Below are positions 51,552 to 61,263 of a stretch of 64,000 bases of DNA, in pieces. The translations under genes and the position numbers were made by a program. Under the pieces are notes generated by a model. It searched no databases and had not been told where the DNA came from. It saw nothing but the letters and a program-made list of their open reading frames with translations. This DNA is from a marine bacterium B5-7 (GTDB lineage: Bacteria > Pseudomonadota > Gammaproteobacteria > BQJM01): assembly GCA_021604705.1 (NCBI GenBank), contig BQJM01000002.1, positions 37,256-101,255 on the forward strand, given 5' to 3'. Position 1 is the stretch's first letter; every line of letters starts with the position of its first letter.

Positions 51552-52316
51552 ATGAGTGAATCAATTTCTTATCAAACTGATAGTCAGGGTATCTGTGAGT
51601 TACGTTTGAATCGTGCAGAAAAATTAAACGCACTCAATGCACAAATGATACACGACTTACTGCACGCCTTAGAAAATATCCAAAAAGATGACGCCATTAA
51701 GATCGTAAAACTCACCGCCGCTGGCAAACATTTTTGTGCCGGCGCTGATTTATCAGACATGCAAAGCATGATCAATGCCACAGAACAAGAAAACATCGCA
51801 GATAGCGAGCAATTGGCCAAGCTCATGCATGCCCTCTTCTCGCTTAAGCAACCCACTATCGCTGTGGCACAAGGTGTGACGTACGGCGGAGGCCTAGGTT
51901 TACTCGCGTGCTGTGATGTCGTGTTTGCAGCCAGCGATGCACGCTTTTGTTTTTCAGAAGTGAAGCTCGGTTTAATCCCTGCGGTCATCAGTCCCTACGT
52001 GATCAATGCCATCGGTGAACGTCAAGCGAAACGTTACTTTTTAAGTGCCGAACGTTTTGATGCAAACGACGCACAACAACTAGGTTTGGTGCACGAATCT
52101 GTTGCTAGTAATCAACTAGAAACCGCTGCACAAACCTTTGTAGAAACTCTCTTAGCAAATGGCTCCCATGCCATGCAAGCCGTAAAACACTTATGTAATA
52201 CCGTGCGCGGACAGGCATTTGGAGATACGCTCAACACGCAAACAGCGGCCCTTATTGCCAAAGCACGTGTCAGTGAGGAAGCGCAATCGCGATTAAAAGC
52301 TTTTTTGAAGAAGTAG
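51552..52316 (+). CDS. Enoyl-CoA hydratase/isomerase family protein, methylglutaconyl-CoA hydratase-like
   Basis: 254 residues; AGGTGA precedes the ATG. Crotonase fold: GKHFCAGADLSDM (oxyanion loop) and AVAQGVTYGGGLGLLACCDV (second oxyanion Gly and catalytic region), followed by FSEVKLGLIPAVISPYV with the catalytic Glu. The LGLIPAVISPYV loop resembles methylglutaconyl-CoA hydratase of leucine breakdown, which fits the leucine dehydrogenase operon elsewhere in the window. Other crotonases cannot be excluded. No other leu/isovalerate genes flank it. Confidence 0.85.
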   Translation: MSESISYQTDSQGICELRLNRAEKLNALNAQMIHDLLHALENIQKDDAIKIVKLTAAGKHFCAGADLSDMQSMINATEQENIADSEQLAKLMHALFSLKQPTIAVAQGVTYGGGLGLLACCDVVFAASDARFCFSEVKLGLIPAVISPYVINAIGERQAKRYFLSAERFDANDAQQLGLVHESVASNQLETAAQTFVETLLANGSHAMQAVKHLCNTVRGQAFGDTLNTQTAALIAKARVSEEAQSRLKAFLKK

Positions 52317-52324
52317 CGACAGTT

Positions 52325-52353
52325 GGAGGCCCCGCGTCAAGCGCGGGGTGACG
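52325..52353. repeat. Half of a type A repeat
   Basis: Right arm only, GGAGGCCCCGCGTCAAGCGC..., between the convergent hydratase and lpxC genes. It can fold into a GC-rich hairpin. Confidence 0.75.
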
Positions 52354-52362
52354 GCAGAAAGA

Positions 52363-53277
52363 TTAATTCTCGGAGAAAATCGGCTCAGCATATGATAACG
52401 GTGCTTTCTTCACATCGTCAAAAGAAACCGTTTCCCAAGCTGCTTCATCAGCAAGTAATGTTCGCAACAATTGATTATTGAGCGCGTGACCAGATTTATA
52501 ACCGGTAAACTCACCAATCAAACTATGCCCTAACAAGTACAAATCACCAATTGCGTCCAAGATTTTATGCTTAACGAGTTCGTCCTCGTAACGCAAACCA
52601 TCTTCATTTAAGACTTTATAGTCATCAATCGCAATCGTGTTATCCAGACTGCAACCTAAACCAAGATTTTGTTTCTGTAACATTTCAAAGTCAGACATAA
52701 AACCAAATGTCCGTGCGCGCGAAACCTCTTTAATATAAGCGGTTTTTGAAAAATCGACCGACGCTTCTTTGATGCTGTCAGAAAAATAAGGATGCTTGAA
52801 GTCAATTTTAAAATTAACTTTAAAGCCATTGTAAGGTGCTAAGATCGCAACCTTATCGCCGTCACGCACTTCTACTTTGCGCTTGATACGAATAAATTTC
52901 TTCAGTGCATTTTGCTCTTCAATACCTGCTGACTGAATCAGAAATGCATACGGACCAGCACTTCCATCCATAATAGGCACTTCTGAATCACTCACCTCAA
53001 CGTAAGCATTGTCGATGCCCAAACCCGACATGGCAGAGAGTAAATGCTCTACCGTAGAAATAGAGACACCATCTCTCGTTAATGAGGTTGATAAACGCGT
53101 ATCGCCCACATTAGTCGCTAATGCAGGAATAGAAACTGAGGGTTCTAAATCTGAGCGTGTGAAAATGATACCGGTGTTTGCGGGTGCTGGTGAAAGGCTG
53201 AGAACCACCTTCTTGCCACTATGTACCCCGATGCCCGTCGCTTTGATCGGGTGCTTTAAGGTTCGTTGTCTAAGCAT
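52363..53277 (-). CDS. lpxC: UDP-3-O-acyl-N-acetylglucosamine deacetylase
   Basis: 304 residues, normal length. It catalyses the committed step of lipid A synthesis and is a zinc enzyme. [18 protein letters not shown] carries the first zinc His and [16 protein letters not shown] the second His and Asp, while GHALNNQLL carries the general acid His. It is the last gene of the dcw cluster, 135 bases after ftsZ, the usual gammaproteobacterial position. Confidence 0.98.
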   Translation of the reverse strand: MLRQRTLKHPIKATGIGVHSGKKVVLSLSPAPANTGIIFTRSDLEPSVSIPALATNVGDTRLSTSLTRDGVSISTVEHLLSAMSGLGIDNAYVEVSDSEVPIMDGSAGPYAFLIQSAGIEEQNALKKFIRIKRKVEVRDGDKVAILAPYNGFKVNFKIDFKHPYFSDSIKEASVDFSKTAYIKEVSRARTFGFMSDFEMLQKQNLGLGCSLDNTIAIDDYKVLNEDGLRYEDELVKHKILDAIGDLYLLGHSLIGEFTGYKSGHALNNQLLRTLLADEAAWETVSFDDVKKAPLSYAEPIFSEN

Positions 53278-53376
53278 GATAAAAAAATAACCTATTTGTT
53301 CAGGCGTATTACTCTATTGTAGCAAATAATACCCACGCCTGTCATCTGTTTTATTATTATTCAGGATTTCAGGGAA

Positions 53377-53398
53377 ATGCCGGCTCGAAAGCCGGCAT
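53377..53398. repeat. GC-rich hairpin between ftsZ and lpxC
   Basis: ATGCCGGCT-CGAA-AGCCGGCAT, a perfect 9-bp stem with a 4-base loop, probably a remnant of one arm of a type A repeat. No T run follows on the minus strand, so it is not a clear terminator but may slow readthrough from ftsZ to lpxC. Confidence 0.6.
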
Positions 53399-53412
53399 AA
53401 CACAGCCCTTTT

Positions 53413-54651
53413 CTACGCGTCTTCGTCTTCTGTTTCACGTTTACGCAAAAATGCCGGAATTTCTAAGTAATCCAACTCATCAATAGCCTGGGTTGTCGCT
53501 GGCTTAGCCACCGTCGCCGTGGGCTGTTGAAAACCTGTATTTTCTGTTTTCGCTTGAAATGTAGGCGTCGTCGTTTGAAATCTTGGTACAAACGGTGTTG
53601 CCGACATTGTAGGCACAGCAGTCGGAATCTCCGTTCTTACTGCTTCTGTCGGTTGTGTGACGGTTGTTGTCGCCTGTGCCACGGATAAATCCATCTCAGC
53701 AGGTTCGCCGCCCAGACCAGTGACCACCACGGTTACACGCAGCTCGTCACTCATTTCACCATCAATAACCGTACCCACAACCACGGTTGCAGTTTCTGAT
53801 GTGAATGACTTAATCACATCACCCACTTCTTGGAATTCACCAATCGACATATCCAAGCCGCCAGTAATATTCACCAACACACCTTTCGCGCCAGTTAAAT
53901 TGATGTCATCTAATAATGGACTTCTAACCGCAGCTTCTGCCGCATCGCGCGCACGATTTTCACCGGTACCTACACCAGTACCCATCATCGCAAGGCCCAT
54001 TTCAGACATCACGGTACGCACATCGGCAAAATCAACGTTGATCAAACCAGGGCGTGTAATTAAATCTGCAATCCCCTGCACAGCACCCAACAAAACATTG
54101 TTTGCTGATTTAAATGCATTTAACAGCGTGATGTTTTTACCCAGCACTGTCAGCAACTTATCATTTGGAATTGTAATTAAAGAGTCAACCTGTTGCTTCA
54201 AGGCTTCGATACCTTTATCTGCAACAGCCATACGTTTACGACCTTCAAAGCTAAATGGCTTTGTCACAATTGCAACAGTCAAAATACCCATTTTCTTCGC
54301 AACATCAGCAACCACCGGCGCAGCACCTGTACCTGTGCCACCGCCCATACCAGCAGTAATGAACACCATATCAGCGCCCTGCAAGGTTTGCTGAATGCGT
54401 TCACGATCTTCTTCTGCTGAAATGCGACCAATCTCTGGATCTGCACCCGCACCCAAACCTTTCGTGCCTAATTGTAATAGCGTTTTCGCAGAAGATTTTT
54501 TCAACGCTTGTGCATCAGTATTTGCGCAGATAAATTCTACACCCTCGATGTGTTCTTCTACCATGTGCTCAACGGCATTACCGCCACCACCACCAACACC
54601 AATCACTTTAATGACAGCATCTTCTACGCTTGTATCAGTTAACTGAAACAT
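53413..54651 (-). CDS. ftsZ: Cell division protein FtsZ
   Basis: 412 residues. Tubulin-like GTPase that forms the division ring. [15 protein letters not shown] begins the nucleotide fold, and [17 protein letters not shown] is the tubulin signature. The T7 loop is [10 protein letters not shown] with the catalytic Asp. After a Thr/Gln/Pro-rich linker the C-terminal peptide [15 protein letters not shown] binds FtsA and ZipA. The linker has several Thr/Pro clusters. It follows ftsA by 29 bases. Confidence 0.98.
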   Translation of the reverse strand: MFQLTDTSVEDAVIKVIGVGGGGGNAVEHMVEEHIEGVEFICANTDAQALKKSSAKTLLQLGTKGLGAGADPEIGRISAEEDRERIQQTLQGADMVFITAGMGGGTGTGAAPVVADVAKKMGILTVAIVTKPFSFEGRKRMAVADKGIEALKQQVDSLITIPNDKLLTVLGKNITLLNAFKSANNVLLGAVQGIADLITRPGLINVDFADVRTVMSEMGLAMMGTGVGTGENRARDAAEAAVRSPLLDDINLTGAKGVLVNITGGLDMSIGEFQEVGDVIKSFTSETATVVVGTVIDGEMSDELRVTVVVTGLGGEPAEMDLSVAQATTTVTQPTEAVRTEIPTAVPTMSATPFVPRFQTTTPTFQAKTENTGFQQPTATVAKPATTQAIDELDYLEIPAFLRKRETEDEDA

Positions 54652-54680
54652 TTATATCTCCTTCCTATACGTTCTCGCTA

Positions 54681-55910
54681 TTACCACGAAGTTTGAAACC
54701 ATTGTCGCATTTTGCTAAACAATCCTGATTTTGATGATGACAACCGTACACCACCCATGTCTTGTTGTTGCTTGGCATACAGCAACAAACCAATTCCTGT
54801 CGCTAAGGCAGGGTTAGTAATAACCTCTGGCGCCCCTTCCACCGATTTGGGCTCCCCTAAACGCACTGGCATTTTAAAAACAGATTCAGCAAGCGCTAGC
54901 GCGCCTGGCACACTAGCCCCACCGCCGGTCAGTACAATACCTGCTGATAATTGATCAGCAAAGCCTTCTTTTACCAAACGTTGCTGAATCAATTCAAATA
55001 ATTCTTCATAACGCGCGGTAATCACTTCCGACACGTATTTTTTCGCGATTTGTTGCCCAGGTCTATCCGAGAAACCAGGGATTTCAATATGCGCATCGCC
55101 ATTGGTTAACGCAGGTTTCAAACAAGCAAATTGTCGCTTAACCAATTCCGCTGCATGCACTGGCGTACGCAATGCAACCGCAATATCATTCGTCGCTTGG
55201 TCACCAGCAATGGGGACAACAGCAGAGTGACGAATAGCACCTTGCGTAAACACAGCAATGTCCGTCGTGCCGCCACCGATATCTACCAAACACACACCTA
55301 ATTCTTTTTCGTCTTCGTTTAAAACGGCATGGCTAGATGCAAGTGGTTGTAAAATAATATCGAGCACATCTAGTCCGCGACGCTGCACGCAGTTCACAAT
55401 ATTTTGCGCTGCACTCACTGCACCCGTCACCATATGCACTTTTGCTTCTAAGCGCACACCGGACATGCCAATCGGATCACGAATACCCGATTGGTTATCG
55501 ATAATAAATTCTTGCGGTAAAATATGTAGGATACGTTGATCCGCAGGCACAGCCACTGCTTTCGCGGCATCAATCACGCGATCAATGTCTGCTTGCGTCA
55601 CTTCATGCTCTTTAATCGCCACAATACCGTGGGAATTAAAGCTTTTAATGTGACTACCGGCGATACCCGTGTAAACAGATTTAACTTCACAGCCCGCCAT
55701 CATTTCCGCTTGCTCAACGGCACTGCTGATAGAGTTGACTGTTGATTCGATGTTAACAACCACACCGCGCTTTAAACCTTCCGAGGCATGCGAGCCCACA
55801 CCAATAATTTCGATTTGATCATGTGCGTTGATTTCACCGATGATCGCCACCACTTTCGAGGTACCGATATCTAAACCAACCACAAATTGTCTTTCCTGTT
55901 TTTTAGCCAT
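54681..55910 (-). CDS. ftsA: Cell division protein FtsA
   Basis: 409 residues. Actin-like ATPase that tethers FtsZ to the membrane. VVGLDIGTSKVVAIIGEI is the phosphate 1 loop, CLVDIGGGTTDIAVF phosphate 2, and GIVLTGGGASVPGALALA the adenosine loop. The amphipathic membrane-targeting helix is the C-terminal SKMRQWFQTSW. It starts 9 bases after ftsQ ends. Confidence 0.98.
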   Translation of the reverse strand: MAKKQERQFVVGLDIGTSKVVAIIGEINAHDQIEIIGVGSHASEGLKRGVVVNIESTVNSISSAVEQAEMMAGCEVKSVYTGIAGSHIKSFNSHGIVAIKEHEVTQADIDRVIDAAKAVAVPADQRILHILPQEFIIDNQSGIRDPIGMSGVRLEAKVHMVTGAVSAAQNIVNCVQRRGLDVLDIILQPLASSHAVLNEDEKELGVCLVDIGGGTTDIAVFTQGAIRHSAVVPIAGDQATNDIAVALRTPVHAAELVKRQFACLKPALTNGDAHIEIPGFSDRPGQQIAKKYVSEVITARYEELFELIQQRLVKEGFADQLSAGIVLTGGGASVPGALALAESVFKMPVRLGEPKSVEGAPEVITNPALATGIGLLLYAKQQQDMGGVRLSSSKSGLFSKMRQWFQTSW

Positions 55911-55919
55911 TGCTTTTCT

Positions 55920-56621
55920 CTATTTCCATTTAACTGCTAAACCATGATTGTAACGCAAGTCTACACTTGCAACGTTCTTCGCGCGTTTTTGTAATAAGTC
56001 GGGATAGACGCTCACAAAACGATTTAAAGCTTGCTGGGCATCTGCTCGCCCAAGCTTCGCGAGCATACCATTATTCAAACGCAAAACCCAGCTGCCATCG
56101 TGTTGCATTTGTAGCTGTGTTATATGCAAATGCAACGGCTGTAATTGCTGATTACTCTTGCGATACATCGCAAATACATTTTCTACCTTGTCCGATGGAC
56201 CCTGCAACGCAGGCAATGTTTTATCGGCATGTTGATCATCCGGTGTAAACACATCACCACCTGAATTCAAAAAACTTTTTTTATTCCAACGTACAACGGG
56301 TTGCTGCTCTTGCACTGCAATCCACACTTGACCAGGCCAAACGCGACGCACCACCACATCAGCCACCCATGGACGTTTCAGTAATTGCGCCTTAATACCA
56401 TGCACATCGACTTGAAAAAATCCGTCAGACACATACGGCATCACCGTTTCTTGTATCCAGGATTGCGGAACATGTGTGAGCTGACCACGGATCAACACAC
56501 GCTGAATAAGAAAACGATGATGGGTATTTAAGATAAGAAGCACGCTGAGTAAAAAACACGCGACGAGCGTCCAGCCGCTCCAGCGACGTGCAAACAGACT
56601 AAATTGTTTAACGTTTTCCAT
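55920..56621 (-). CDS. ftsQ: Cell division protein FtsQ
   Basis: The start is set at the ATG at 56621 (MENVKQFSLF), with GGAAGC very close before it; upstream codons to 56705 lack a ribosome site. 233 residues. A short cytoplasmic tail, one membrane helix (WSGWTLVACFLLSVLLIL) and a periplasmic POTRA domain (RFLIQRVLIRGQLTHVP to WVADVVVRRVWPGQVWIAVQEQQPV), then the FtsQ/DivIB domain. It links FtsK and FtsLB in the divisome. About 120 bases separate it from ddl, longer than other gaps in the cluster. Confidence 0.92.
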   Translation of the reverse strand: MENVKQFSLFARRWSGWTLVACFLLSVLLILNTHHRFLIQRVLIRGQLTHVPQSWIQETVMPYVSDGFFQVDVHGIKAQLLKRPWVADVVVRRVWPGQVWIAVQEQQPVVRWNKKSFLNSGGDVFTPDDQHADKTLPALQGPSDKVENVFAMYRKSNQQLQPLHLHITQLQMQHDGSWVLRLNNGMLAKLGRADAQQALNRFVSVYPDLLQKRAKNVASVDLRYNHGLAVKWK

Positions 56622-56743
56622 GCTTCCGAAGGCTTCCATGCAAGAGTTAAAGTAGCACTTTAAGTGTTGAGGTATTATTTTTGCATACTTAAAGCGACTT
56701 CTCAAGACTTAAACAGAAAAAAAAGAAACAGTTGGTCCATTAG

Positions 56744-57838
56744 TTAGTCACTAATATTAAGGCTTGTTTGTTTTTGCTGCTGACGCTGGCTTTCTTCCAA
56801 CGCCAAGTCGATGAGTTGCGTGCAAAGCTCAGTAAAAGAAATGCCCTGCTCTGCCCACAAACGCGGAAACAAGCTGATAGAAGTAAAACCAGGAATCGTA
56901 TTAATCTCAGACACAAAAACTTCTTGATCGGTATCACACAACAAAAAATCTACACGCGCATAACCTGTACAACCCGTGGCCTCAAATGCTTGTACCGCCA
57001 AGTGGGCCATTTTTTTAGAGAGAAAAGCTGGCAGATCAGCTGGCACCTTTAGCTGAGTTTCAGCAGATACATACTTCGCATCAAAATCGTAAAACTCACC
57101 TGGGCTAATAATTTCTCCAGGGCCTGAAGCTTGCACCGCACTATTCCCCATGACACTCACTTCAATGTCACGAGAATGCTCAACCCCCTGTTCGATGATC
57201 ACATGATCATCATAGGAAAATGCCTGCTCAATGGCATCAGCAACTTCAGCGGGACCGTTTACTTTCACAATCCCAATGCTTGATCCCAAGTTGACAGGCT
57301 TAATGAACCAAGGGTAATTTAATTTTTTCTCGCACGCCGCAATCACATTGACGGCATGCGCCTCCCACTGCGATTGTGTCACCGCCACAAATGGCACCAC
57401 GGGCAAACCTGCATCTCGGAAGATCCGCTTAGAGGTCACTTTATCCATGCAAATAGCCATCGCCATCACACCGGAACCCACATAGGGTATTTTCGCTAAT
57501 TCAAGTAAACCTTGAAGCGTGCCATCCTCTCCATTTGTGCCATGCACCATAGGAAACACGAGATCCAATTTCGCCAGCACCTGCAAATTCGTCGCATCAA
57601 ACAATTGTCCACCATTAGGTTGGGGCAATAAGGTGACACGCGGCTGTAAAAATTTATCTTGCTCTGGCAACTCAGGTGCCGCATGAAACCACTCACCCGC
57701 ATGCGAGATCCAAATGGGCATCACACTAAAGCGTGCTTGATCGAGATTTTCATAAATCGCTGTCGCTGATTTAATCGAAATATTGTGCTCTGCTGAACAC
57801 CCACCATATAATAGACCTACCGTTAATCGTGCTGTCAC
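56744..57838 (-). CDS. ddl: D-alanine--D-alanine ligase
   Basis: 364 residues. Makes D-Ala-D-Ala for the peptidoglycan stem. LLYGGCSAEHNISIKSA at the start, HGTNGEDGTLQGLLE, the ATP-grasp core KPVNLGSSIGIVKV, and EINTIPGFTSISLFPRLW with metal-binding Glu and Asn. It has an insertion of about 30-40 residues relative to short DdlB, as in VanA-like or DdlA-type enzymes. It overlaps the murB stop by 4 bases. Confidence 0.95.
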   Translation of the reverse strand: MTARLTVGLLYGGCSAEHNISIKSATAIYENLDQARFSVMPIWISHAGEWFHAAPELPEQDKFLQPRVTLLPQPNGGQLFDATNLQVLAKLDLVFPMVHGTNGEDGTLQGLLELAKIPYVGSGVMAMAICMDKVTSKRIFRDAGLPVVPFVAVTQSQWEAHAVNVIAACEKKLNYPWFIKPVNLGSSIGIVKVNGPAEVADAIEQAFSYDDHVIIEQGVEHSRDIEVSVMGNSAVQASGPGEIISPGEFYDFDAKYVSAETQLKVPADLPAFLSKKMAHLAVQAFEATGCTGYARVDFLLCDTDQEVFVSEINTIPGFTSISLFPRLWAEQGISFTELCTQLIDLALEESQRQQQKQTSLNISD

Positions 57839-58710
57839 GTGGCTTCTCCTAATATTTTTGCTTCCGCTTGCAAATGAATGCCTGTTTCTTGTTTTACTGT
57901 ATCTTGAACCATGTGGATCAGGCTTTCAATGTCTGCAGCCAAGGCCGCACCGGTATTAATGATGAAATTCGCGTGTTTTTCCGACACTTGTGCCCCACCT
58001 AGCGTTTTACCTTTCAAGCCACAAGCCTCAATCAAACGTGCGGCATAATCCCCTGGCGGATTACGAAAGACGGAACCGCAGCTGCGTAAACCAATCGGTT
58101 GCGCATCATTACGTTTTTGTAACAAGGCTTTAATCGCGGTTTTCGCTTCAGCAGAAGTATTGGTTTCAAACTGAAAATCCCCTGCCACAAACCATTCATC
58201 TTGACCCAAGCCAATGATATGACGGTACTCCGCATTAAAATGATTAGCTGGATAATGAGAGATTTCACCGCGACGATTAATCGTATCAACGGTGTTTACA
58301 AATTTCCAGGTTTCATGCCCAAAAGCACCCGCATTCATGAATAATGCACCGCCGATGGTGCCAGGGATCCCTGCAAAAAATGCCGCATCTGGTTTGTCAT
58401 GCTTTGCTCCCCACTTTGCCAACTTGGCACAAGGCACACCCGCTTCCACATGGATCCCAGAGGCTGTTTCTGTCATGGCAGACAAACCTTTATGGGTGAG
58501 AATCACCAAACCGCGTATTCCCGCATCACGGATCAACACATTACTCCCCAAGCCCAACCAAGTAATTGGCATGTCCGCAGGTGTTTCTTGTAATGCCTCA
58601 GAAAGTTCTTCCAGTGAGCGTGGCACCAACACATAATCTGCTGGCCCGCCAACACCCCAGGTAGTAAAACCTGCAAGTGAGCAGTTAGTTTGTAGTTGGG
58701 CGTTTTTCAT
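57835..58710 (-). CDS. murB: UDP-N-acetylenolpyruvoylglucosamine reductase
   Basis: The start is set at the ATG at 58710 (MKNAQLQTNCS); the longer frame starts at TTG. 291 residues. FAD enzyme that makes UDP-MurNAc. It is the short type II form: GSNVLIRDAG and AGIPGTIGGALFMNAGAFGHE bind FAD, CGSVFRNPPGDYAARLIE holds the catalytic Ser, and GGAQVSEKHANFIINTG ends the domain. It overlaps the end of murC by 26 bases, an unusually long overlap in this cluster. Confidence 0.95.
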   Translation of the reverse strand: MKNAQLQTNCSLAGFTTWGVGGPADYVLVPRSLEELSEALQETPADMPITWLGLGSNVLIRDAGIRGLVILTHKGLSAMTETASGIHVEAGVPCAKLAKWGAKHDKPDAAFFAGIPGTIGGALFMNAGAFGHETWKFVNTVDTINRRGEISHYPANHFNAEYRHIIGLGQDEWFVAGDFQFETNTSAEAKTAIKALLQKRNDAQPIGLRSCGSVFRNPPGDYAARLIEACGLKGKTLGGAQVSEKHANFIINTGAALAADIESLIHMVQDTVKQETGIHLQAEAKILGEAT

Positions 58711-60082
58711 TGTGCACAATAAATTGTTGAACCAAACGAGCAATGCTACCTGCGCCTTGCATTAATAGTACATCGTCAGTTTTTAGTTGGCGAGATAAAA
58801 CGCTGGGTAATTCATCCGTATTTGAGACCACGATTGGTTCCACGGTGCCTCGTTGACGAATCGCACGCGCCAATGCATGACTATCTGCATGTGGATTATG
58901 TGCTTCACCGGCAGGGTGTACATCTAGCAAGACTAATCCATCAACACGTGACAACACCTCAACAAAATCATCAAAACAATCTTCCGTGCGTGTAAAACGA
59001 TGCGGCTGAAAAACTAATAACAAACGTCGGTCGGGCCACACCGCACGAATCGTTTCTAAAGTCACCCGCACTTCCGTCGGATGATGGCCGTAATCATCAA
59101 TCAGGGTAACAGGCATATTATCGATACAGGTTTCTACTTGCTGGAAGCGTCGCCCTACCCCTTCAAAACTTTGCAAAGCATGTTGAATAACCGTTTCACT
59201 CACACCCGCATGTAGTGCAATCGCAATCGCAGCAAGCGCATTACTCACATTATGCTTTCCTGGTAAATTCAGCTGCACAGCAAACGGCGTACGGTCTTGT
59301 GCACGCACATCAAAATGACTCATCGTGCCAAGCTGCACAAAATTAACAGCGCGCACATCGGCTGCTTCGTCAAATCCATAGGTCACCAAGGGCCTAGCAA
59401 TCTGTGGCAACAGACTACGAATATGCTCATCATCATGGCATAACACAGCTAAACCATCTAAAGGTAATCGCAGTAAAAAATCTAAGAACGTTTGTTTAAG
59501 ACGAGAAAAATCGCCGTCATATGTACTCATATGCTCGGGCTCGATGTTCGTGACGGCAGCAATCGTTGGAACCAAATGCAAAAAGGATGCATCACTTTCA
59601 TCTGCTTCAGCCACTAAGTACTCACCATTGCCTAACTTTGCATTGCTACCTGCACTATTTAAAATGCCACCAATCACATAAGTAGGACTTAAACCACCCG
59701 CGGATAACAAGGCTGCGGTTAAACCGGTTGTCGTCGTTTTACCGTGCGTTCCCGCAATCGCAATACCTTTTCGTAAGCGCATCAGTTCTGCCAGCATTTC
59801 AGCCCGACGCATAATTGGGATTTCAGCGGCTTGCATGGCAACATATTCTGGATTATCTGGCTGAATCGCCGTAGAAATCACGACAACATCTGATGCTAAA
59901 CCTAATTGGCTAGTATGTCCGATTTCTATCGTTAACCCCAATGCTTGCAAGCGTTTGGTGTTGCCATTCCCTTGCGCATCCGTGCCCGTAATCGTGTAAC
60001 CTTCACGATGCAATACTTCTGCAATCGCACTCATGCCGACACCACCAATCCCAATAAAGTGTACTTGTTTTATTTTTCTCAT
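58685..60082 (-). CDS. murC: UDP-N-acetylmuramate--L-alanine ligase
   Basis: 465 residues. Adds L-Ala to UDP-MurNAc. HFIGIGGVGMSAIAEVL is the Rossmann-like N-terminal loop, GTHGKTTTTGLTAALL the ATP loop, and DDYGHHPTEVRVTLE the Mur ligase central signature. LLLVFQPHRFTRTEDC ends the typical set. Its start overlaps the ftsW stop by 4 bases, leaving no room for murG, which usually lies here. Confidence 0.97.
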   Translation of the reverse strand: MRKIKQVHFIGIGGVGMSAIAEVLHREGYTITGTDAQGNGNTKRLQALGLTIEIGHTSQLGLASDVVVISTAIQPDNPEYVAMQAAEIPIMRRAEMLAELMRLRKGIAIAGTHGKTTTTGLTAALLSAGGLSPTYVIGGILNSAGSNAKLGNGEYLVAEADESDASFLHLVPTIAAVTNIEPEHMSTYDGDFSRLKQTFLDFLLRLPLDGLAVLCHDDEHIRSLLPQIARPLVTYGFDEAADVRAVNFVQLGTMSHFDVRAQDRTPFAVQLNLPGKHNVSNALAAIAIALHAGVSETVIQHALQSFEGVGRRFQQVETCIDNMPVTLIDDYGHHPTEVRVTLETIRAVWPDRRLLLVFQPHRFTRTEDCFDDFVEVLSRVDGLVLLDVHPAGEAHNPHADSHALARAIRQRGTVEPIVVSNTDELPSVLSRQLKTDDVLLMQGAGSIARLVQQFIVHNEKRPTTN

Positions 60083-61206
60083 TGACGACTCTCACTATCA
60101 ACCCTTAACACGATGGCGATCACCACGCACATCACCATCAAACTCGACCCACCGTAACTCATGAATGGCAGCGTTAACCCTTTTGTTGGTAGCACGCCAG
60201 AGCACACGCCAATATTAATCATCACCTGGAAGGCAATCCACAAAGCGAATCCATAACAACAGAAGGCAGCAAATACTTGATTGATCCTATGCGCTCGGCG
60301 TCCAATACGTAAAATACGGTAAACCAAAAAGCTAAATAAACCTAGCACGACCATTTCGCCCACAAACCCTAGCTCTTCGGCCAACACCGCAAACAAAAAG
60401 TCGGTATGTGCTTCCGGCAGGTAAAATAATTTTTGAATACTCTCGCCCAAGCCTACACCTGTCCACCCGCCTCGCCCAAAGGCAATCAATGATTGCGTGA
60501 GCTGATAACCACTATCAAACTGCCTGGCCCAAGGATTTAAAAACGTGGTTAAGCGCTGTAAGCGATATGGCGAAGAAATCGCAAGCACCGCCATGGCAAT
60601 CGCCACGATCAACAATAAGCCTGCAAAATGTCGAAACCGCATACCAGCTAAAAACAATAAGCTCAGTGCCGTTGCCATAATCACCACGGTCGCACCAAAA
60701 TCAGGTTCTAATAGCAGTAATAAGCCCATGACACCAATCAACCCCATAGGCCGTAAGAAACCACCGATAGTCGTAGACACGTCTTTTTGGCGACGAATCA
60801 AATAACCCGACATAAATAAAATCATGCACAACTTCACCACTTCAGACACTTGCACATTGATCACTAATAAATTAATCCAACGACGACTACCATTCACACT
60901 GCGCCCAATACCTGGGACTAAAACAGCCAGTAGCAAAATGAAACTTACTAAGACTAACCATGGGCTAATCCGTTCCCAGGTTTCCATTTTCACACGCAGC
61001 ACAACCAAAGCTACGCTGATACCCATGAACAGATACAATAATTGATGAACGGCATAATGAAAGGAGTTGCCATATTGCTTCGCGGAAATCACCATAGATG
61101 CCGACGTCACCATCAAGACACCCATAGCCATAATCGCTAACACACTAATGACCAGCCAATGATCAAAGGCTAAAGCGGATGGGCGTTGTGGTGTAAGTTG
61201 AGTCAT
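60079..61206 (-). CDS. ftsW: Septal peptidoglycan glycosyltransferase FtsW
   Basis: 375 residues, SEDS family with about ten helices. It polymerises lipid II at the septum with FtsI. ARQFDSGYQLTQSLIAFGRGG (catalytic loop region with the family-typical YQ and GxGLG), AHTDFLFAVLAEELG with the key Asp/Glu, and GLTLPFMSYGGSSL near the end are all intact. The usual membrane topology is visible. Overlaps murC by 4 bases and follows murD by 57 bases. Confidence 0.97.
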   Translation of the reverse strand: MTQLTPQRPSALAFDHWLVISVLAIMAMGVLMVTSASMVISAKQYGNSFHYAVHQLLYLFMGISVALVVLRVKMETWERISPWLVLVSFILLLAVLVPGIGRSVNGSRRWINLLVINVQVSEVVKLCMILFMSGYLIRRQKDVSTTIGGFLRPMGLIGVMGLLLLLEPDFGATVVIMATALSLLFLAGMRFRHFAGLLLIVAIAMAVLAISSPYRLQRLTTFLNPWARQFDSGYQLTQSLIAFGRGGWTGVGLGESIQKLFYLPEAHTDFLFAVLAEELGFVGEMVVLGLFSFLVYRILRIGRRAHRINQVFAAFCCYGFALWIAFQVMINIGVCSGVLPTKGLTLPFMSYGGSSLMVMCVVIAIVLRVDSESRQ

Positions 61207-61263
61207 GTGAGCTAATCTTTTTACGTGCGCTCATTGTACGTGGGCATAGATAAGCTGTAAAAC

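Noticed and set aside
53657..54394. 245-codon frame opposite ftsZ
   Set aside because: Shadow of ftsZ caused by its codon bias; product is low-complexity Ser/Thr/Val.
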